DNA of 61,084 bases from a virus. Below are positions 7,384-15,539 of this stretch, one piece after another. The notes beneath the pieces were generated by a model, which made no database searches, was not told the origin of the DNA, and saw only the letters and a program-made list of their open reading frames with translations. The position numbers were made by a program, and so were the translations under genes. The stretch covers positions 1-61,084 of the IMG/VR virus record IMGVR_UViG_3300032516_003835. The stretch is one strand, 5' to 3'. Each line of letters starts with the position of its first letter. Positions within the stretch are counted from its first letter, which is position 1.

Positions 7384-8366
7384 GAAACCATCCTCCTTAC
7401 CTCTTCGGCTGTCATGAGGTTCTCGGGCGAGTCGCTTGTGTAGCGCCAGCCGGGGGGCCGGATCTCCGGACGATCGGCGGTCGCCTTGGGCCCGTATCCC
7501 ACGACATGCCACGGGAACTGCGGCTCGATGACGTAGCGGGAGCCCCGGTCTGTCGTCCGCCGGGCCTCCTCCTCCGAGATCAGGCACTCGTGGAGCTTCT
7601 CGCCGGGCCGAATGCCGGTAACCCTGACCCAGGCCGCCGGCGCCACGACCCGGGCCAGGTCGGCGACAAAGCAGGACCGGAGTTTGGGGACGAATATCTC
7701 ACCGCCCTCGCCACTGAAGAGGGCCCCCAGAACAGCCGCGGCGGCGTCCGCCGGCGTCAACCAGAACCGGGTCATGCCCTCCGCCGTGAGGGTGACCTGC
7801 CCATCCGCGGCGGCCTGCCTCCGCCAGAGTTCCACGACCGATCCACGGCTCCCGAAGACATTGCCATAGCGAATGACACTGAAGCGCGTCCGGCGGTCTC
7901 CCGCGTAGGCGTTCGCCCCGATGAAAAGACGCTCGGCGCAAGCCTTGGTCGTCCCGTAGAGGTTTGCCGGCTCGACGGCCTTGTCTGTGCTCACGGCCAC
8001 CACCCGGCGCACATCCCGCTCCAGGGCGGCCTCGATCACGTTCTCGGCTCCGAAAACATTCGTCCGAACGGCCTCGAAGGAGTCGTACTCACAGGCTTCG
8101 ATCCGCTTCATGGCCGCCGCGTGGATGACGTAGTCCACTCCCCGGAAGGCCATGAGGAGGCGGTCCTTGTCGCGGACGTCGCCCAGGAAGAAGCGTAGGC
8201 GGTCGTCATCCTCGAACTCGGCTCTCATCTGGGCTTGCTTGTACTCATCGCGCGAGAGGATGACGATCCGGGCCGGGCAGTCTTCGCGGGGCAGGAGCTC
8301 CCGGACGAGGGCGTGACCCAGGGTGCCGGTGCCGCCGGTAATGAGCAGGGTCTTGTCGGTGAGCAT
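7380..8366 (-). CDS. UDP-GlcNAc 4,6-dehydratase, PseB-like SDR enzyme
   Basis: A 328-residue extended SDR of the PseB/FlaA1 type, which converts UDP-GlcNAc to the 4-keto-6-deoxy sugar (with C5 inversion in PseB). The NAD-binding LLITGGTGTLGHAL, FFLGDVRDKDRL, HAAAMKRIEACEY, TNVFGAENVIEAA, VSTDKAVEPANLYGTTKA and RYGNVFGSRGSVV motifs are all present; Tyr and Lys of the catalytic pair lie in YGTTK. GEKLHECLISEEE near the C-terminus is typical of this subgroup. It is the first gene of the sugar block, about 25 bases after a terminator hairpin, with GGGAGG before the ATG. Confidence 0.92.
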   Translation of the reverse strand: MLTDKTLLITGGTGTLGHALVRELLPREDCPARIVILSRDEYKQAQMRAEFEDDDRLRFFLGDVRDKDRLLMAFRGVDYVIHAAAMKRIEACEYDSFEAVRTNVFGAENVIEAALERDVRRVVAVSTDKAVEPANLYGTTKACAERLFIGANAYAGDRRTRFSVIRYGNVFGSRGSVVELWRRQAAADGQVTLTAEGMTRFWLTPADAAAAVLGALFSGEGGEIFVPKLRSCFVADLARVVAPAAWVRVTGIRPGEKLHECLISEEEARRTTDRGSRYVIEPQFPWHVVGYGPKATADRPEIRPPGWRYTSDSPENLMTAEEVRRMVS

Positions 8367-8390
8367 GGGGGCCTCCCGGTGATGGGCTGA

Positions 8391-8428
8391 AAACGAAACG
8401 ACCCCGGGGCGCTAGGCCACCAGGGTCG
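8391..8428 (-). terminator. Intrinsic terminator upstream of the sugar block
   Basis: CGACCCTGG pairs with CCGGGGTCG (one G-U pair) across a loop, followed on the minus strand by TTTCGTTTTC. It ends the MuF-HNH segment just before the PseB-like gene, so the sugar genes either need read-through or antitermination or have their own promoter, which I cannot identify in the ~25 bases left. Confidence 0.65.
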
Positions 8429-8447
8429 CTAAGGGTTGTTGCCGCCG

Positions 8448-8664
8448 CTACTCGCGGTCCTTACTCTTCAGGAACTCACCGATGTCGAGCCGCTTATGGT
8501 CGAGGACCAGGGACAGCATTGACCTGATCCGGAGCCGGAGACCGGGCGTGGCCTCCGGGTCCTGGTAGGCGTCCCGGATGACGTAGAGAAGGCGCCGGAC
8601 GAGCGAGATGTCAGAAAGGTCGAGCTTGACGACGTCAGGCGAGGGAGGTCACCCCCGAGGGCAT
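8448..8664 (-). pseudogene. Small gene interrupted by an apparent single-base frameshift
   Basis: An ATG at 8664 overlaps the TAA of the HNH gene (TAATG) and reads MPSGVTSLA before a TGA. One base out of phase, the sequence continues DVVKLDLSDISLVRRLL and on to DIGEFLKSKDRE, a plausible 60-residue helical protein that has no start codon of its own. Removing one T in GCCTGACGTC joins the two parts. The total length (217 bases) is 3n+1, consistent with a one-base insertion. It could be a broken gene, a sequencing error or a recoding site. Unknown function. Confidence 0.5.
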
Positions 8665-9290
8665 TATACCCCCTCGGATAAGGAGAGTGGAATCTGTCGG
8701 GCTGCACGGCTTCGGGTTGCGTGAAGTCTGCGGTGACACGACTGGCAGAGTCTCATAAGGTTGCCGATGGCGTTGTTGGCCTTATTGTTGTCGATGTGAT
8801 GGACCACGCCAGGCTTCCCGCCGCAAACCTCGCAGATGTCCGGCCGCCCGCTTTCCTCCCAGACCACCTGATGAACACGCTTCGTCGGATGCGCTGGATG
8901 CCTTGAGGAATATCGGATGTAGCCAGCATCGTCGGCCGCCATGTAGCCATTGAACATGGCATTCGCCGGACCCGAGTAGTGCTTGCCCCGGCACTCATTG
9001 GAGCAGTAGACATGAGCCCGGCTACTGCGCTGGAATTCCCGCCCGCAGACCGGGCACCGGATGGTGCGCTGCTTCCGGCGGTAGTCGAACATGCATCGCC
9101 TAGAACAGAACCGGCGGAGGCTTCTGTCTGGCACGAAAGACGTCCCACAATTTCCGCAGGTCTTAGGTGTGAGGCGCGGGCCGGCCAGCGCGGCCCCGTA
9201 ACACTCCCGCGAACAGTAAACCTGCCTTCGTTTGCTTCTGTCGATGGCCTCGAATGGTTTGCCGCACCGCCCGCAATGGAGAATGGCCAT
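8664..9290 (-). CDS. HNH endonuclease with N-terminal zinc-ribbon repeats
   Basis: A 208-residue protein. Three Cys-rich modules come first (CGRCGKPFEAI...YCSREC, CGNCGTSF...FCSRRC, CPVCGREF...YCSNEC), each able to hold one zinc and probably to contact DNA. A C-terminal HNH nuclease domain follows with CEVCGGKPGVVHHIDNNKAN and LCQSCHRRLH, containing the catalytic His pair and Asn. ATG at 9290 has GGAGGTG upstream. It is placed between the MuF gene and the sugar block and flanked by hairpins, the usual look of a free-standing homing endonuclease, which could have helped bring in the adjacent genes. Confidence 0.88.
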   Translation of the reverse strand: MAILHCGRCGKPFEAIDRSKRRQVYCSRECYGAALAGPRLTPKTCGNCGTSFVPDRSLRRFCSRRCMFDYRRKQRTIRCPVCGREFQRSSRAHVYCSNECRGKHYSGPANAMFNGYMAADDAGYIRYSSRHPAHPTKRVHQVVWEESGRPDICEVCGGKPGVVHHIDNNKANNAIGNLMRLCQSCHRRLHATRSRAARQIPLSLSEGV

Positions 9291-9329
9291 GGCCGCACCT
9301 CCGATAGTGTTTCCGAAGGGGTAGTGAGG

Positions 9330-9352
9330 AAGGGGGCTCGGATAACCCCCTT
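9330..9352 (-). terminator. Hairpin between MuF and HNH genes
   Basis: AAGGGGG and CCCCCTT pair around a 9-base loop. There is no clear U-run on either strand, so it may be an attenuator, processing site or simple stem rather than a strong terminator. Confidence 0.35.
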
Positions 9353-9395
9353 GTCGGGCTGCAGACCCTATCCTCACGAGAACATCATACCACTG

Positions 9396-10310
9396 CTAGC
9401 CCGAAACCCGGTTCGCCTTCCACTCCGCGTAGGTCATCCAAGGGATGACGCCTTCTCCCCTGGCCCGGCGGACCGTAGGTTCGTAGCCCGCGATCTTGCC
9501 ACGTAGCGCGCATCGGCAATTGCAGTCCTCTTCTGGCACCCCGAAACCGCCTGGGGCTTTGGCTTTCAACCCCCGGATTTCGAAGAACCCGTCCACCGGC
9601 ACCGTCTGGCCGTCGAGTTCCTGATGACTCAATCTGGTGCGTTCGTCCAAAGTTGCACTCCACGTTTTCATGGTCGGCACCCCGCGCCGCTCCGCCTGCT
9701 CCAGGGCCGCGAGTCTGCCCTCCTGCGTCACCCGATGGGCCTCGGTCTGCGCCACCCTGATCGCCTTGGCCGCGTCGCCGTCGAGAACCCCCTTGATCCG
9801 CCGGGCCATGTCGTCGTAACCCTCGCCCCGGATGAGGCCCTGGGTGATCTCGGATCGGATCCGGGTGACGACCTGGGCCCGGTTGGCCTGCAGACGCTCG
9901 GAGAGTTTCATGCCTGAGATCGGGTTCTGGACCGAGGCCGCGATCGTGGCCGGGTTCAGCAGCGTCCAGCCGAGCCGGGCCTGGGCCTGCCGCTCCAGGG
10001 CGTAGGCCGTCCGCCAGTAAGCCTCGGAGTAAGCGTTGCCGGAGCCGACCGTGACCGCCTTGCCGGCCTGGGCGTAGAGGCGGTTCATCTCGGCCCTAAC
10101 CGAGGCGGTCAGGCTTTCCAGGCGCCGGTACTTGGCGAGCTCGACATAACTCATCTTCCCGCCCACGGCGTAGCGGGCGGCGTAATCAGCGAGCGTGCCG
10201 CGCAGTTCGCGCAGCGTCCGGGCATAGGCGCGGAGGACCTCGCGTTGCGTGCCGGCGCTGAGGCGCTCGATGGCCCGCTCGCCCTGCAGGAGATCTCGCT
10301 CCAGACTCAC
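9396..10310 (-). CDS. Head morphogenesis protein, SPP1 gp7/MuF family
   Basis: A 304-residue minor head protein. The C-terminal MuF-like region holds the family pattern: AIRVAQTEAHRVTQEGRL, then TWSATLDERTRLSHQELDGQ and the Cys motif EEDCNCRCALRG. The N-terminal ~150 residues are helical. In SPP1 gp7 binds the portal and DNA and is packaged in the head. GTG at 10310 has AGGAGG upstream. The position after the portal gene is standard. Confidence 0.9.
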   Translation of the reverse strand: MSLERDLLQGERAIERLSAGTQREVLRAYARTLRELRGTLADYAARYAVGGKMSYVELAKYRRLESLTASVRAEMNRLYAQAGKAVTVGSGNAYSEAYWRTAYALERQAQARLGWTLLNPATIAASVQNPISGMKLSERLQANRAQVVTRIRSEITQGLIRGEGYDDMARRIKGVLDGDAAKAIRVAQTEAHRVTQEGRLAALEQAERRGVPTMKTWSATLDERTRLSHQELDGQTVPVDGFFEIRGLKAKAPGGFGVPEEDCNCRCALRGKIAGYEPTVRRARGEGVIPWMTYAEWKANRVSG

Positions 10311-10322
10311 GGCGCAGACCTC

Positions 10323-10715
10323 CTACCGCTGGCGCTTCAGACAGACGAGGACCCGAGCGAGGTCGTCAATAACTTGCTCTTGGAGCGCTTCTTCGAACGA
10401 GTCTTTCGCGGTTTGCCAGGTATGCAGTTTCGCGTGGAGGAGTTCGTGGACGACGTCGGCCTCCATGTCCTGCACGAAAACCTCAGCGCCCGTGCCGCAC
10501 TCGTCCGGGCAGTCGAGCGGACTCCTGACCTCCAGGAGACCCGTTTTCTTCTCCCATGTGTAGACGAGTGAGGCCGAACTGTCCGGGGTCATGTTCCGGG
10601 CCCGGCCGATGCGGACCGCGAACTGCCAATCTCCCAGCCCCAGCCGGTCCTGCCACTCCCGGACACACTTGGCCAGACCATCCTCGTCGAACACGACCGC
10701 CTTCGGCTCACTCAC
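10323..10715 (-). CDS. Small zinc metallopeptidase-like protein (minimal zincin)
   Basis: A 130-residue protein with the zinc-protease motif HELLHAKLH near residue 90 and a preceding Asp/Glu helix; the third ligand is probably a Glu in SFEEALQEQ. The Cys pair CPDECG is ~20 residues upstream of the motif. The layout resembles SprT/WSS1-like minimal zincins found in phages. GTG at 10715 overlaps the portal stop by 8 bases with GGAG upstream. Between portal and MuF it may act as a head-maturation protease, since no other prohead protease is visible here; that role is inference. Confidence 0.6.
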   Translation of the reverse strand: MSEPKAVVFDEDGLAKCVREWQDRLGLGDWQFAVRIGRARNMTPDSSASLVYTWEKKTGLLEVRSPLDCPDECGTGAEVFVQDMEADVVHELLHAKLHTWQTAKDSFEEALQEQVIDDLARVLVCLKRQR

Positions 10716-12273
10716 CGGCCGCTCCGCTCTGATCCGGGCTACCCTGGGGAGGCTCGTCGCCATCGTCGGTTGGTTCCTCCTTCTCGCCCTCGCCCTCAGC
10801 CGGCACTCGATCCAGGTCCACCCTGCCCTCAGCCGCCATGTCGCGAAGCTCCTTCTCCGAGTCGGTCACGAAGGACAGGAGGTCGAGGCGCGTCTTCTCG
10901 GACACCAATCCCTTGAGCAGGCCCGTGGTCTGGGCCTCATCGTTGAGGTTCAGAGGGAAGTTTCGGGTAAACTGCATCGTGACCGCCTTGTAGTCGATCG
11001 CCTGGCCGCGCTTCCGCCAGACCGTGGCCAGGACCTCGAACATGCGCCGGCTGGCGGCCGAGTGCTTGCGCTCGGTGGTGGCGCAGGAACTCTCCAGGTT
11101 AAAAAGTTTGAACTTCAGGGCTATACCGCTTACGGTGCCCCCGAACGCCTCGTCGTCGAAATTGACCGACTTCGCGAAACGAAGAATATTCCTGTCGAGC
11201 CTGTCAAGGTGGTGCTCAATGATCGCGTCATCGAGGGATTTGGTGAGGAACCTGATCTCGTGGGGCTGACCGCCGGCGGCCGTCGGGATGATGAGAATGC
11301 CGGTCTTCCGGGCCCGCTCGATAACGTCGTCCCCTAGATCGACGCCATAGGCGGCCATGTAGGCGAGCCGAAACTGCTCGATCTCGGAATTCACGTCGGA
11401 GACGGCTCGGTCGTAGGCGTCAATCAAAGCGACGACCCTGGAGGCGTCGCCCTGGCGCTCATCATTGTTCGGGAACGCAATCAGCGGGCACAGGTCGAAC
11501 AGGTGCGGCCGGGGATTCGCGGGCGCCCCGCTGTCGAGTTCGTAGTCTCCGCCCGAGCCCTGGACGTAGTAGTAGGCGTGGCTCGGGGTGTACCACTCGG
11601 CCCGCCAAACGTCTACCCACTCGCCGCCCCGGAAGAGCGGGGCCTCATAGTAGCGGAGGGCGTGCTCGGCCTCCCAGGCGTTGCCCGTGGTGACCGGGAT
11701 AACCTCCCAGGGCGGGATGGCCATGCAGTAGGGTAGACCGTCAGCCTGCGCGTCCCCGCCTCGCACATAGAGCAGGCGGGCGCCGTAGCCGCAGATCGCC
11801 TCCATCTTGCCGGTCTCGGCGTCCAGGTCGGCCAGGTTGGATCGCAAGACGAAGTCCTGCAAGGTCTTGTTGTGGTCGGCGTAAGCCGGGTTCTCGTCGG
11901 CCGTGATCTCACGGGGTCTCTGTCCGAGGAGGCGACCCATAAGACCGGGCTGGGTCTCGGTGACGTAACCGGTCTTATCTAAACCGTAGCTGACGGGCCG
12001 ACCCATGAAGTACCCTAACTTGGTGTCGATGATCGCGCCAAAAAAATCGTTGGCTAATTGGGCGTTCACTTTCGTCGTCGAATACTCGAAGGTGCGGCCA
12101 TAGATCGGCACCCCGTCCCGAGTCGCGCAGTAGCGGCGGTAGAGGGCGGCCATGGCGTCCCGGCTAGCTTGGTGGGCGGCGATGAGCGATCCCACCACGG
12201 CCGCGGTGGGCTGACCGCCATTCCCGGCGAGTTCCGCCTGGGCTTGCAGGATGGCTCGGGACAGACTGTCCAT
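10708..12273 (-). CDS. Portal protein (SPP1 gp6-like)
   Basis: A 521-residue portal forming the dodecameric DNA channel at one capsid vertex. Family signs are YYRRYC-like N-terminal helices, NAQLANDFFGAIIDTKLGYF followed by GRPVSYG, and a long acidic C-terminal tail (EGEGEKEEPTDDGDE). Length and position between terminase and MuF genes agree with Phage_prot_Gp6 portals. Confidence 0.9.
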   Translation of the reverse strand: MDSLSRAILQAQAELAGNGGQPTAAVVGSLIAAHQASRDAMAALYRRYCATRDGVPIYGRTFEYSTTKVNAQLANDFFGAIIDTKLGYFMGRPVSYGLDKTGYVTETQPGLMGRLLGQRPREITADENPAYADHNKTLQDFVLRSNLADLDAETGKMEAICGYGARLLYVRGGDAQADGLPYCMAIPPWEVIPVTTGNAWEAEHALRYYEAPLFRGGEWVDVWRAEWYTPSHAYYYVQGSGGDYELDSGAPANPRPHLFDLCPLIAFPNNDERQGDASRVVALIDAYDRAVSDVNSEIEQFRLAYMAAYGVDLGDDVIERARKTGILIIPTAAGGQPHEIRFLTKSLDDAIIEHHLDRLDRNILRFAKSVNFDDEAFGGTVSGIALKFKLFNLESSCATTERKHSAASRRMFEVLATVWRKRGQAIDYKAVTMQFTRNFPLNLNDEAQTTGLLKGLVSEKTRLDLLSFVTDSEKELRDMAAEGRVDLDRVPAEGEGEKEEPTDDGDEPPQGSPDQSGAAGE

Positions 12274-12285
12274 GCCGCACCTCGC

Positions 12286-13932
12286 CTAGTAGAGTGATCG
12301 CTTGCCCACTTCGACCTTCGGGAGTTCCGACCGGGTTAGGAGGCGCATCTGGTGGGCTATGCCCCAGGCGATGACCGAGTCGTCGAAGCAGCCGCCCTGG
12401 GAGCCCATGGAGCCATCCGCCTTGTGCTCGAAGGTCAACGCCTCGGAGACGAGGAGGCTGTTCGCTACGCGGAAACCCGGCGTCGAGATCAACTGGGCGA
12501 GGTAATCGACCAGGATGGGCTTCGTTTTGGCGCTCGTCAGCCAGCCCCAGCGGCGCTCAGACTGGCCGGTCAGGTGGTCGTAGTCCTGCCGGGCGTAGAG
12601 TTTCGGGTAACGCAGGACGTTGACCAGGGTATTAATTACCGAGTGGCCGTGGTTATTGTCCTCGACCCCGAGAGTGGCCGTGTTGTAGCGCCGACCCAGA
12701 GCGTCGAGTTTCGAGGCGAACACGTGATCGGGCCAGTGACCCCGAAGGCAAGCCACGTCGCTGCCGGTGGCGCGGTCGATGACCAAGCCGACGGACCAGT
12801 CGCCGTGAACCAGCCCCTCGGCCGTGTCCGCGCCGATCACGTAGTGGCCCTTGGGATCGGGCGGCTGCCAGATCAGTAGCTGACGCGAGTCCTCCGCCCC
12901 GGTCGGCTCGGCGCACCCGGCAAGCAGCCGCATGAGTGCCGCCTGATCGAACACCGGGCGGCCGCTGAGCAGGAAGCAACTGACGTCGTCCTCGGGATGC
13001 TCCTGCCAGAAGTCGCCCTTGAGGTCGAGGATTTTGGCTCTACGCCACTTCAGTTGTTCCGGGGCAAGACCGTGCTTTGACGCGAGTTCCCTCTCCTGGC
13101 GGCCCGTCTCGGACGACTCATCGAACTCCACGGTCTCCCCCGGATCGAGCGGCAGCCGGTGCTCCTCATGGGTCCACCACGGAAAAAAGTGCGGCTTCAA
13201 CCGCGAGGCCCCGCCCTTGGCCAGGCCATACTCACCGTGGAAGTAACCGCCGATACCCTTGGCGGTCGATTCCAGCCGGATACGCCCGCCAAGGGGCACG
13301 GCCTCGATAAGGCCCGTTGCCGTGGCCTCCGCGTCCCCCGGCCAGAAAGCGACTTCGGAGAGGTGGAGGTTGTTGATGGTCAAGGACCGGCCCGCGCCGG
13401 CCTCGCCCGCAGTGGCCACTCCGAACCAGGAGTCAATCCGGTCGAACTGGAGTTCGCGGCGGTTGTGGTACTGCGGCCGGGCCGGGTTCGCGCACAGGCG
13501 GCGCTTCTCGGCCTCAGGCAGGTTGTCGTAGAAGCGCCGCACGATCTTGAAGAGCGTTCTGGCGCTTTCGAGTTTATGAGCCACGACCATCGAGGTCGTG
13601 CCGGGGTGCCGGACGGTGTCCTCGAAAAACTCGGCCAGGATCAGGGTCGAGACCCCGCCTTGGCGATATTTGAGAATGAGGTCCCGGAGCGTCTTCGCGT
13701 CCCAGAACAATTCCTGGATCGCGTTGAAGCGCAGCGGGACGAGCCGTTTGAACTTATCCCGGATCCACAGGTTCTCCTCGATCCAAGAACGGGGCGACGG
13801 CGCTATAGCCTCCTCATCGAGATCGGCTAGCGCCCGGGCAATGCCGCGGTCAATCGCGGCGGGATCAATTCGGAGCCGAGTCGGGGGTGGCGCTGGCCTC
13901 GGCGAGTCGGGAACGGACAGTGGCAGCGACAT
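12286..13932 (-). CDS. Terminase large subunit
   Basis: A 548-residue packaging motor ATPase and nuclease. The Walker A is the variant form KYRQGGVST seen in many phage terminases. NLHLSEVAFW provides the Walker B-like acidic segment. The C-terminal RNase-H-like nuclease begins at YVIGADTAEGLVHGDWS with a catalytic Asp, followed by GVEDNNHG and the final acidic region near FDDSVIAWG. The start at 13932 overlaps the small-subunit gene by 68 bases; ribosome-site support is weak. Confidence 0.92.
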   Translation of the reverse strand: MSLPLSVPDSPRPAPPPTRLRIDPAAIDRGIARALADLDEEAIAPSPRSWIEENLWIRDKFKRLVPLRFNAIQELFWDAKTLRDLILKYRQGGVSTLILAEFFEDTVRHPGTTSMVVAHKLESARTLFKIVRRFYDNLPEAEKRRLCANPARPQYHNRRELQFDRIDSWFGVATAGEAGAGRSLTINNLHLSEVAFWPGDAEATATGLIEAVPLGGRIRLESTAKGIGGYFHGEYGLAKGGASRLKPHFFPWWTHEEHRLPLDPGETVEFDESSETGRQERELASKHGLAPEQLKWRRAKILDLKGDFWQEHPEDDVSCFLLSGRPVFDQAALMRLLAGCAEPTGAEDSRQLLIWQPPDPKGHYVIGADTAEGLVHGDWSVGLVIDRATGSDVACLRGHWPDHVFASKLDALGRRYNTATLGVEDNNHGHSVINTLVNVLRYPKLYARQDYDHLTGQSERRWGWLTSAKTKPILVDYLAQLISTPGFRVANSLLVSEALTFEHKADGSMGSQGGCFDDSVIAWGIAHQMRLLTRSELPKVEVGKRSLY

Positions 13933-14506
13933 CGGGGTTGACCTCGCTCACCACCCGGATCAGGCGTTTAGTGATGGTCATGGAGAGTTCTTCGATCATG
14001 TAGGCGGGTAGGGCGTCGCCTTCGCGAGGCGCCTTGCCGGTAAGGAGATGGGCTTTCTCCAGGCTTTGGGCGAGGACCCCGACCAAGAAGCGCCCCCAAG
14101 ACGCGCCGGCCTGATTGTGTTTCTCGGCACGCTTGCCCGCCGGGAGTTCGTCGGGGTCAGCCATGGCGATCGCGACCTTGTGGGCCGCCTTCTCGGCGAG
14201 TCCGTAGAGTTGGTCAGCCAGGGCGGTCACCCGACCGGTCAGGGTCTCAGCTACCCGCTCCGTAGCCAGAGCCACCGCCCGGTCCTGGACCTGCTGCCCC
14301 ATCTGCCGCAGCTTTTTGCCGGTACGGGGTACCGTTCCGGGCTTCGGGGGCGTTCCAACCGGAACAGCCGTTCCAACTCTGGCCCCGTACCATCGGTGGA
14401 GGGTCGTGAGCGGAACACCCGTCTGCCGGGCGGCCTCTCGCTGGGATGTGGCCTCGGCTAGAGCCAGGGCCTCGGTGATCCGCTGCTCGGTCCAGCGCTT
14501 GGCCAC
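13865..14506 (-). CDS. Terminase small subunit
   Basis: A 213-residue DNA-recognition subunit. An N-terminal helix-turn-helix (RITEALALAEATSQREAARQ then TTLHRWYG) would bind the packaging site, followed by a helical oligomerisation region. GTG at 14506 is preferred because a GGGGGA sequence lies upstream; TTG at 14545 is an alternative but sits against the terminator stem. It is the first gene of the late operon. Confidence 0.75.
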   Translation of the reverse strand: MAKRWTEQRITEALALAEATSQREAARQTGVPLTTLHRWYGARVGTAVPVGTPPKPGTVPRTGKKLRQMGQQVQDRAVALATERVAETLTGRVTALADQLYGLAEKAAHKVAIAMADPDELPAGKRAEKHNQAGASWGRFLVGVLAQSLEKAHLLTGKAPREGDALPAYMIEELSMTITKRLIRVVSEVNPDVAATVRSRLAEASATPDSAPN

Positions 14507-14543
14507 CGTTCCCGTCCCCCATCCCCTGCCCGTATTCGTCGCC

Positions 14544-14577
14544 AAATGAAAAGGGCACCCCTAGACCCCGGATGCCC
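14544..14577 (-). terminator. Intrinsic terminator upstream of terminase genes
   Basis: GGGCATCC pairs with GGGTGCCC (one G-U) and is followed on the minus strand by TTTTCATTT. It separates the early/middle unit ending with the sigma-like gene from the late operon. Read-through from upstream would need antitermination. Confidence 0.65.
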
Positions 14578-14607
14578 TGGGTTGTACGGTGAATCTGCCT
14601 TGCCCCG

Positions 14608-14636
14608 AGTTTAGCCCGAACCTACCCGCCGCGCAA
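14608..14636 (-). promoter_or_regulatory. Candidate late promoter
   Basis: On the minus strand TTGCGC and TAAACT are separated by 17 bases, in the 136-base gap between the sigma-like regulator and the terminase genes. The match is partial, as expected if an activator such as the 14714-15208 product is needed. The predicted start lies upstream of the terminator hairpin at 14544-14577, which counts against it. Confidence 0.25.
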
Positions 14637-14713
14637 GGCCGAAACGGCCCAAAATCCTACCCATTTCCTACCGCGCCAAAGGGCACTACCCTGGGCGGAT
14701 GGCGATTCCGTTT

Positions 14714-15208
14714 TTAGCGCGAAGCGGGTTTTTCGCGAAGGCCCTTTTCCGGCGCCTCACGCCCGGTGGGACAGAGGCGCTTGGCCAGTTGGCACAGGCT
14801 GGTCCTGTCCTCCCGCCGCATGCGCCGGAGGCAGCCGATGACCCGGCCGCGGATGATGGCCAGGCGCTTATCCACCGTGCTGACATGGCAGCTCATGGCG
14901 CCCGAGATCTCATCCCGCGTGAGATCCTCCCGGTAATAGAGACGGTAGACCCTCCGGACATGGGGAGGCAGGCGCCTCAGGACGCCACGGATTATGGCGA
15001 GGGACCGGAGCCAGCGGAAGCGCTGGAGAACGAACGCCTCGACCGGGTTTCCGGGAGGGCCATCCACCGGGCGGGGCCGGTTGTCGAGCAGGTCCCTGAC
15101 CGGCAGCCCGACCACGCGAGGTTCCATGAGACGCACCTCAGCCCACCAGAAATGCAGGTTGCAGAGGATAATCTCGGCCCTCTCCTCCATGGGGTCCCGG
15201 CAACTCAT
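14714..15208 (-). CDS. Sigma-factor/ArpU-like late transcription regulator
   Basis: A 164-residue protein with the fold pattern of sigma-70 region 4: LRSLAIIRGVLRRLPPHVRR, then VYRLYYREDLTRDEISGAM followed by the recognition helix SCHVSTVDKRLAIIRGRV. Phages of Gram-positive hosts use such ArpU/RinA/sigma-like proteins to switch on late genes, and this gene lies immediately upstream of the terminase operon. ATG at 15208 has GGGGGAGG upstream and overlaps the stop of the preceding small gene (ATGA). Confidence 0.75.
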   Translation of the reverse strand: MSCRDPMEERAEIILCNLHFWWAEVRLMEPRVVGLPVRDLLDNRPRPVDGPPGNPVEAFVLQRFRWLRSLAIIRGVLRRLPPHVRRVYRLYYREDLTRDEISGAMSCHVSTVDKRLAIIRGRVIGCLRRMRREDRTSLCQLAKRLCPTGREAPEKGLREKPASR

Positions 15209-15399
15209 CTCGGCAGCCTCCCCCCTCTGGGCCCGGCGGGGGACATGAGGGCCCGGACGTCGCCGATCTCGACGGGGACCTCGGCTGGGGGCGCGGGCTC
15301 CTGGCCCCGGAGCCAGACCCAGAACGCCTCGAGGTCGAGCAGCCCCCGGCGGGCGAGGAGGTAGACTGTGTAGCCGTCCAGGTGCTCGTAGATCAGCAT
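15205..15399 (-). CDS. Hypothetical protein
   Basis: A 64-residue protein starting MLIYEHLDGYTVYLLARRGL, with TTGGAGG five bases before the ATG. No family recognised. Its stop overlaps the start of the sigma-like regulator, and a terminator stem (15418-15443) sits directly upstream, so the pair may be expressed separately from the genes above. Confidence 0.6.
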   Translation of the reverse strand: MLIYEHLDGYTVYLLARRGLLDLEAFWVWLRGQEPAPPAEVPVEIGDVRALMSPAGPRGGRLPR

Positions 15400-15410
15400 G
15401 GATGCCTCCA

Positions 15411-15443
15411 AGGAAAAGGCCGACCCAGTTCCCCAGGTCGGCC
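15411..15443 (-). terminator. Intrinsic terminator or attenuator before the late regulator
   Basis: GGCCGACC pairs with GGTCGGCC (8-9 bp) followed on the minus strand by TTTTCCTT. The U-run merges with the ribosome site of the 15205-15399 gene, so this could be an attenuator controlling the late regulator. The 96 bases between it and the gene at 15540 hold no gene I can support. Confidence 0.65.
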
Positions 15444-15539
15444 TCCGGTTGTCCGGTCAGCCTGTCATGCTTTACAGAACCGATCCGATTCGCGCCTTCG
15501 CTTACATCGCTTGCCTCCGTAAGTAATGAGTGGGCCTGC

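Noticed and set aside
6277-7443. A 388-codon plus-strand frame opposite the NeuB-like gene
   Set aside because: Shadow of the minus-strand gene; composition is not protein-like and no motif is seen.
2358-8366. Host chromosomal contamination or chimeric contig as source of the sugar genes
   Set aside because: The genes are on the phage late strand, overlap each other, and are flanked on both sides by correctly ordered head genes; composition does not change.
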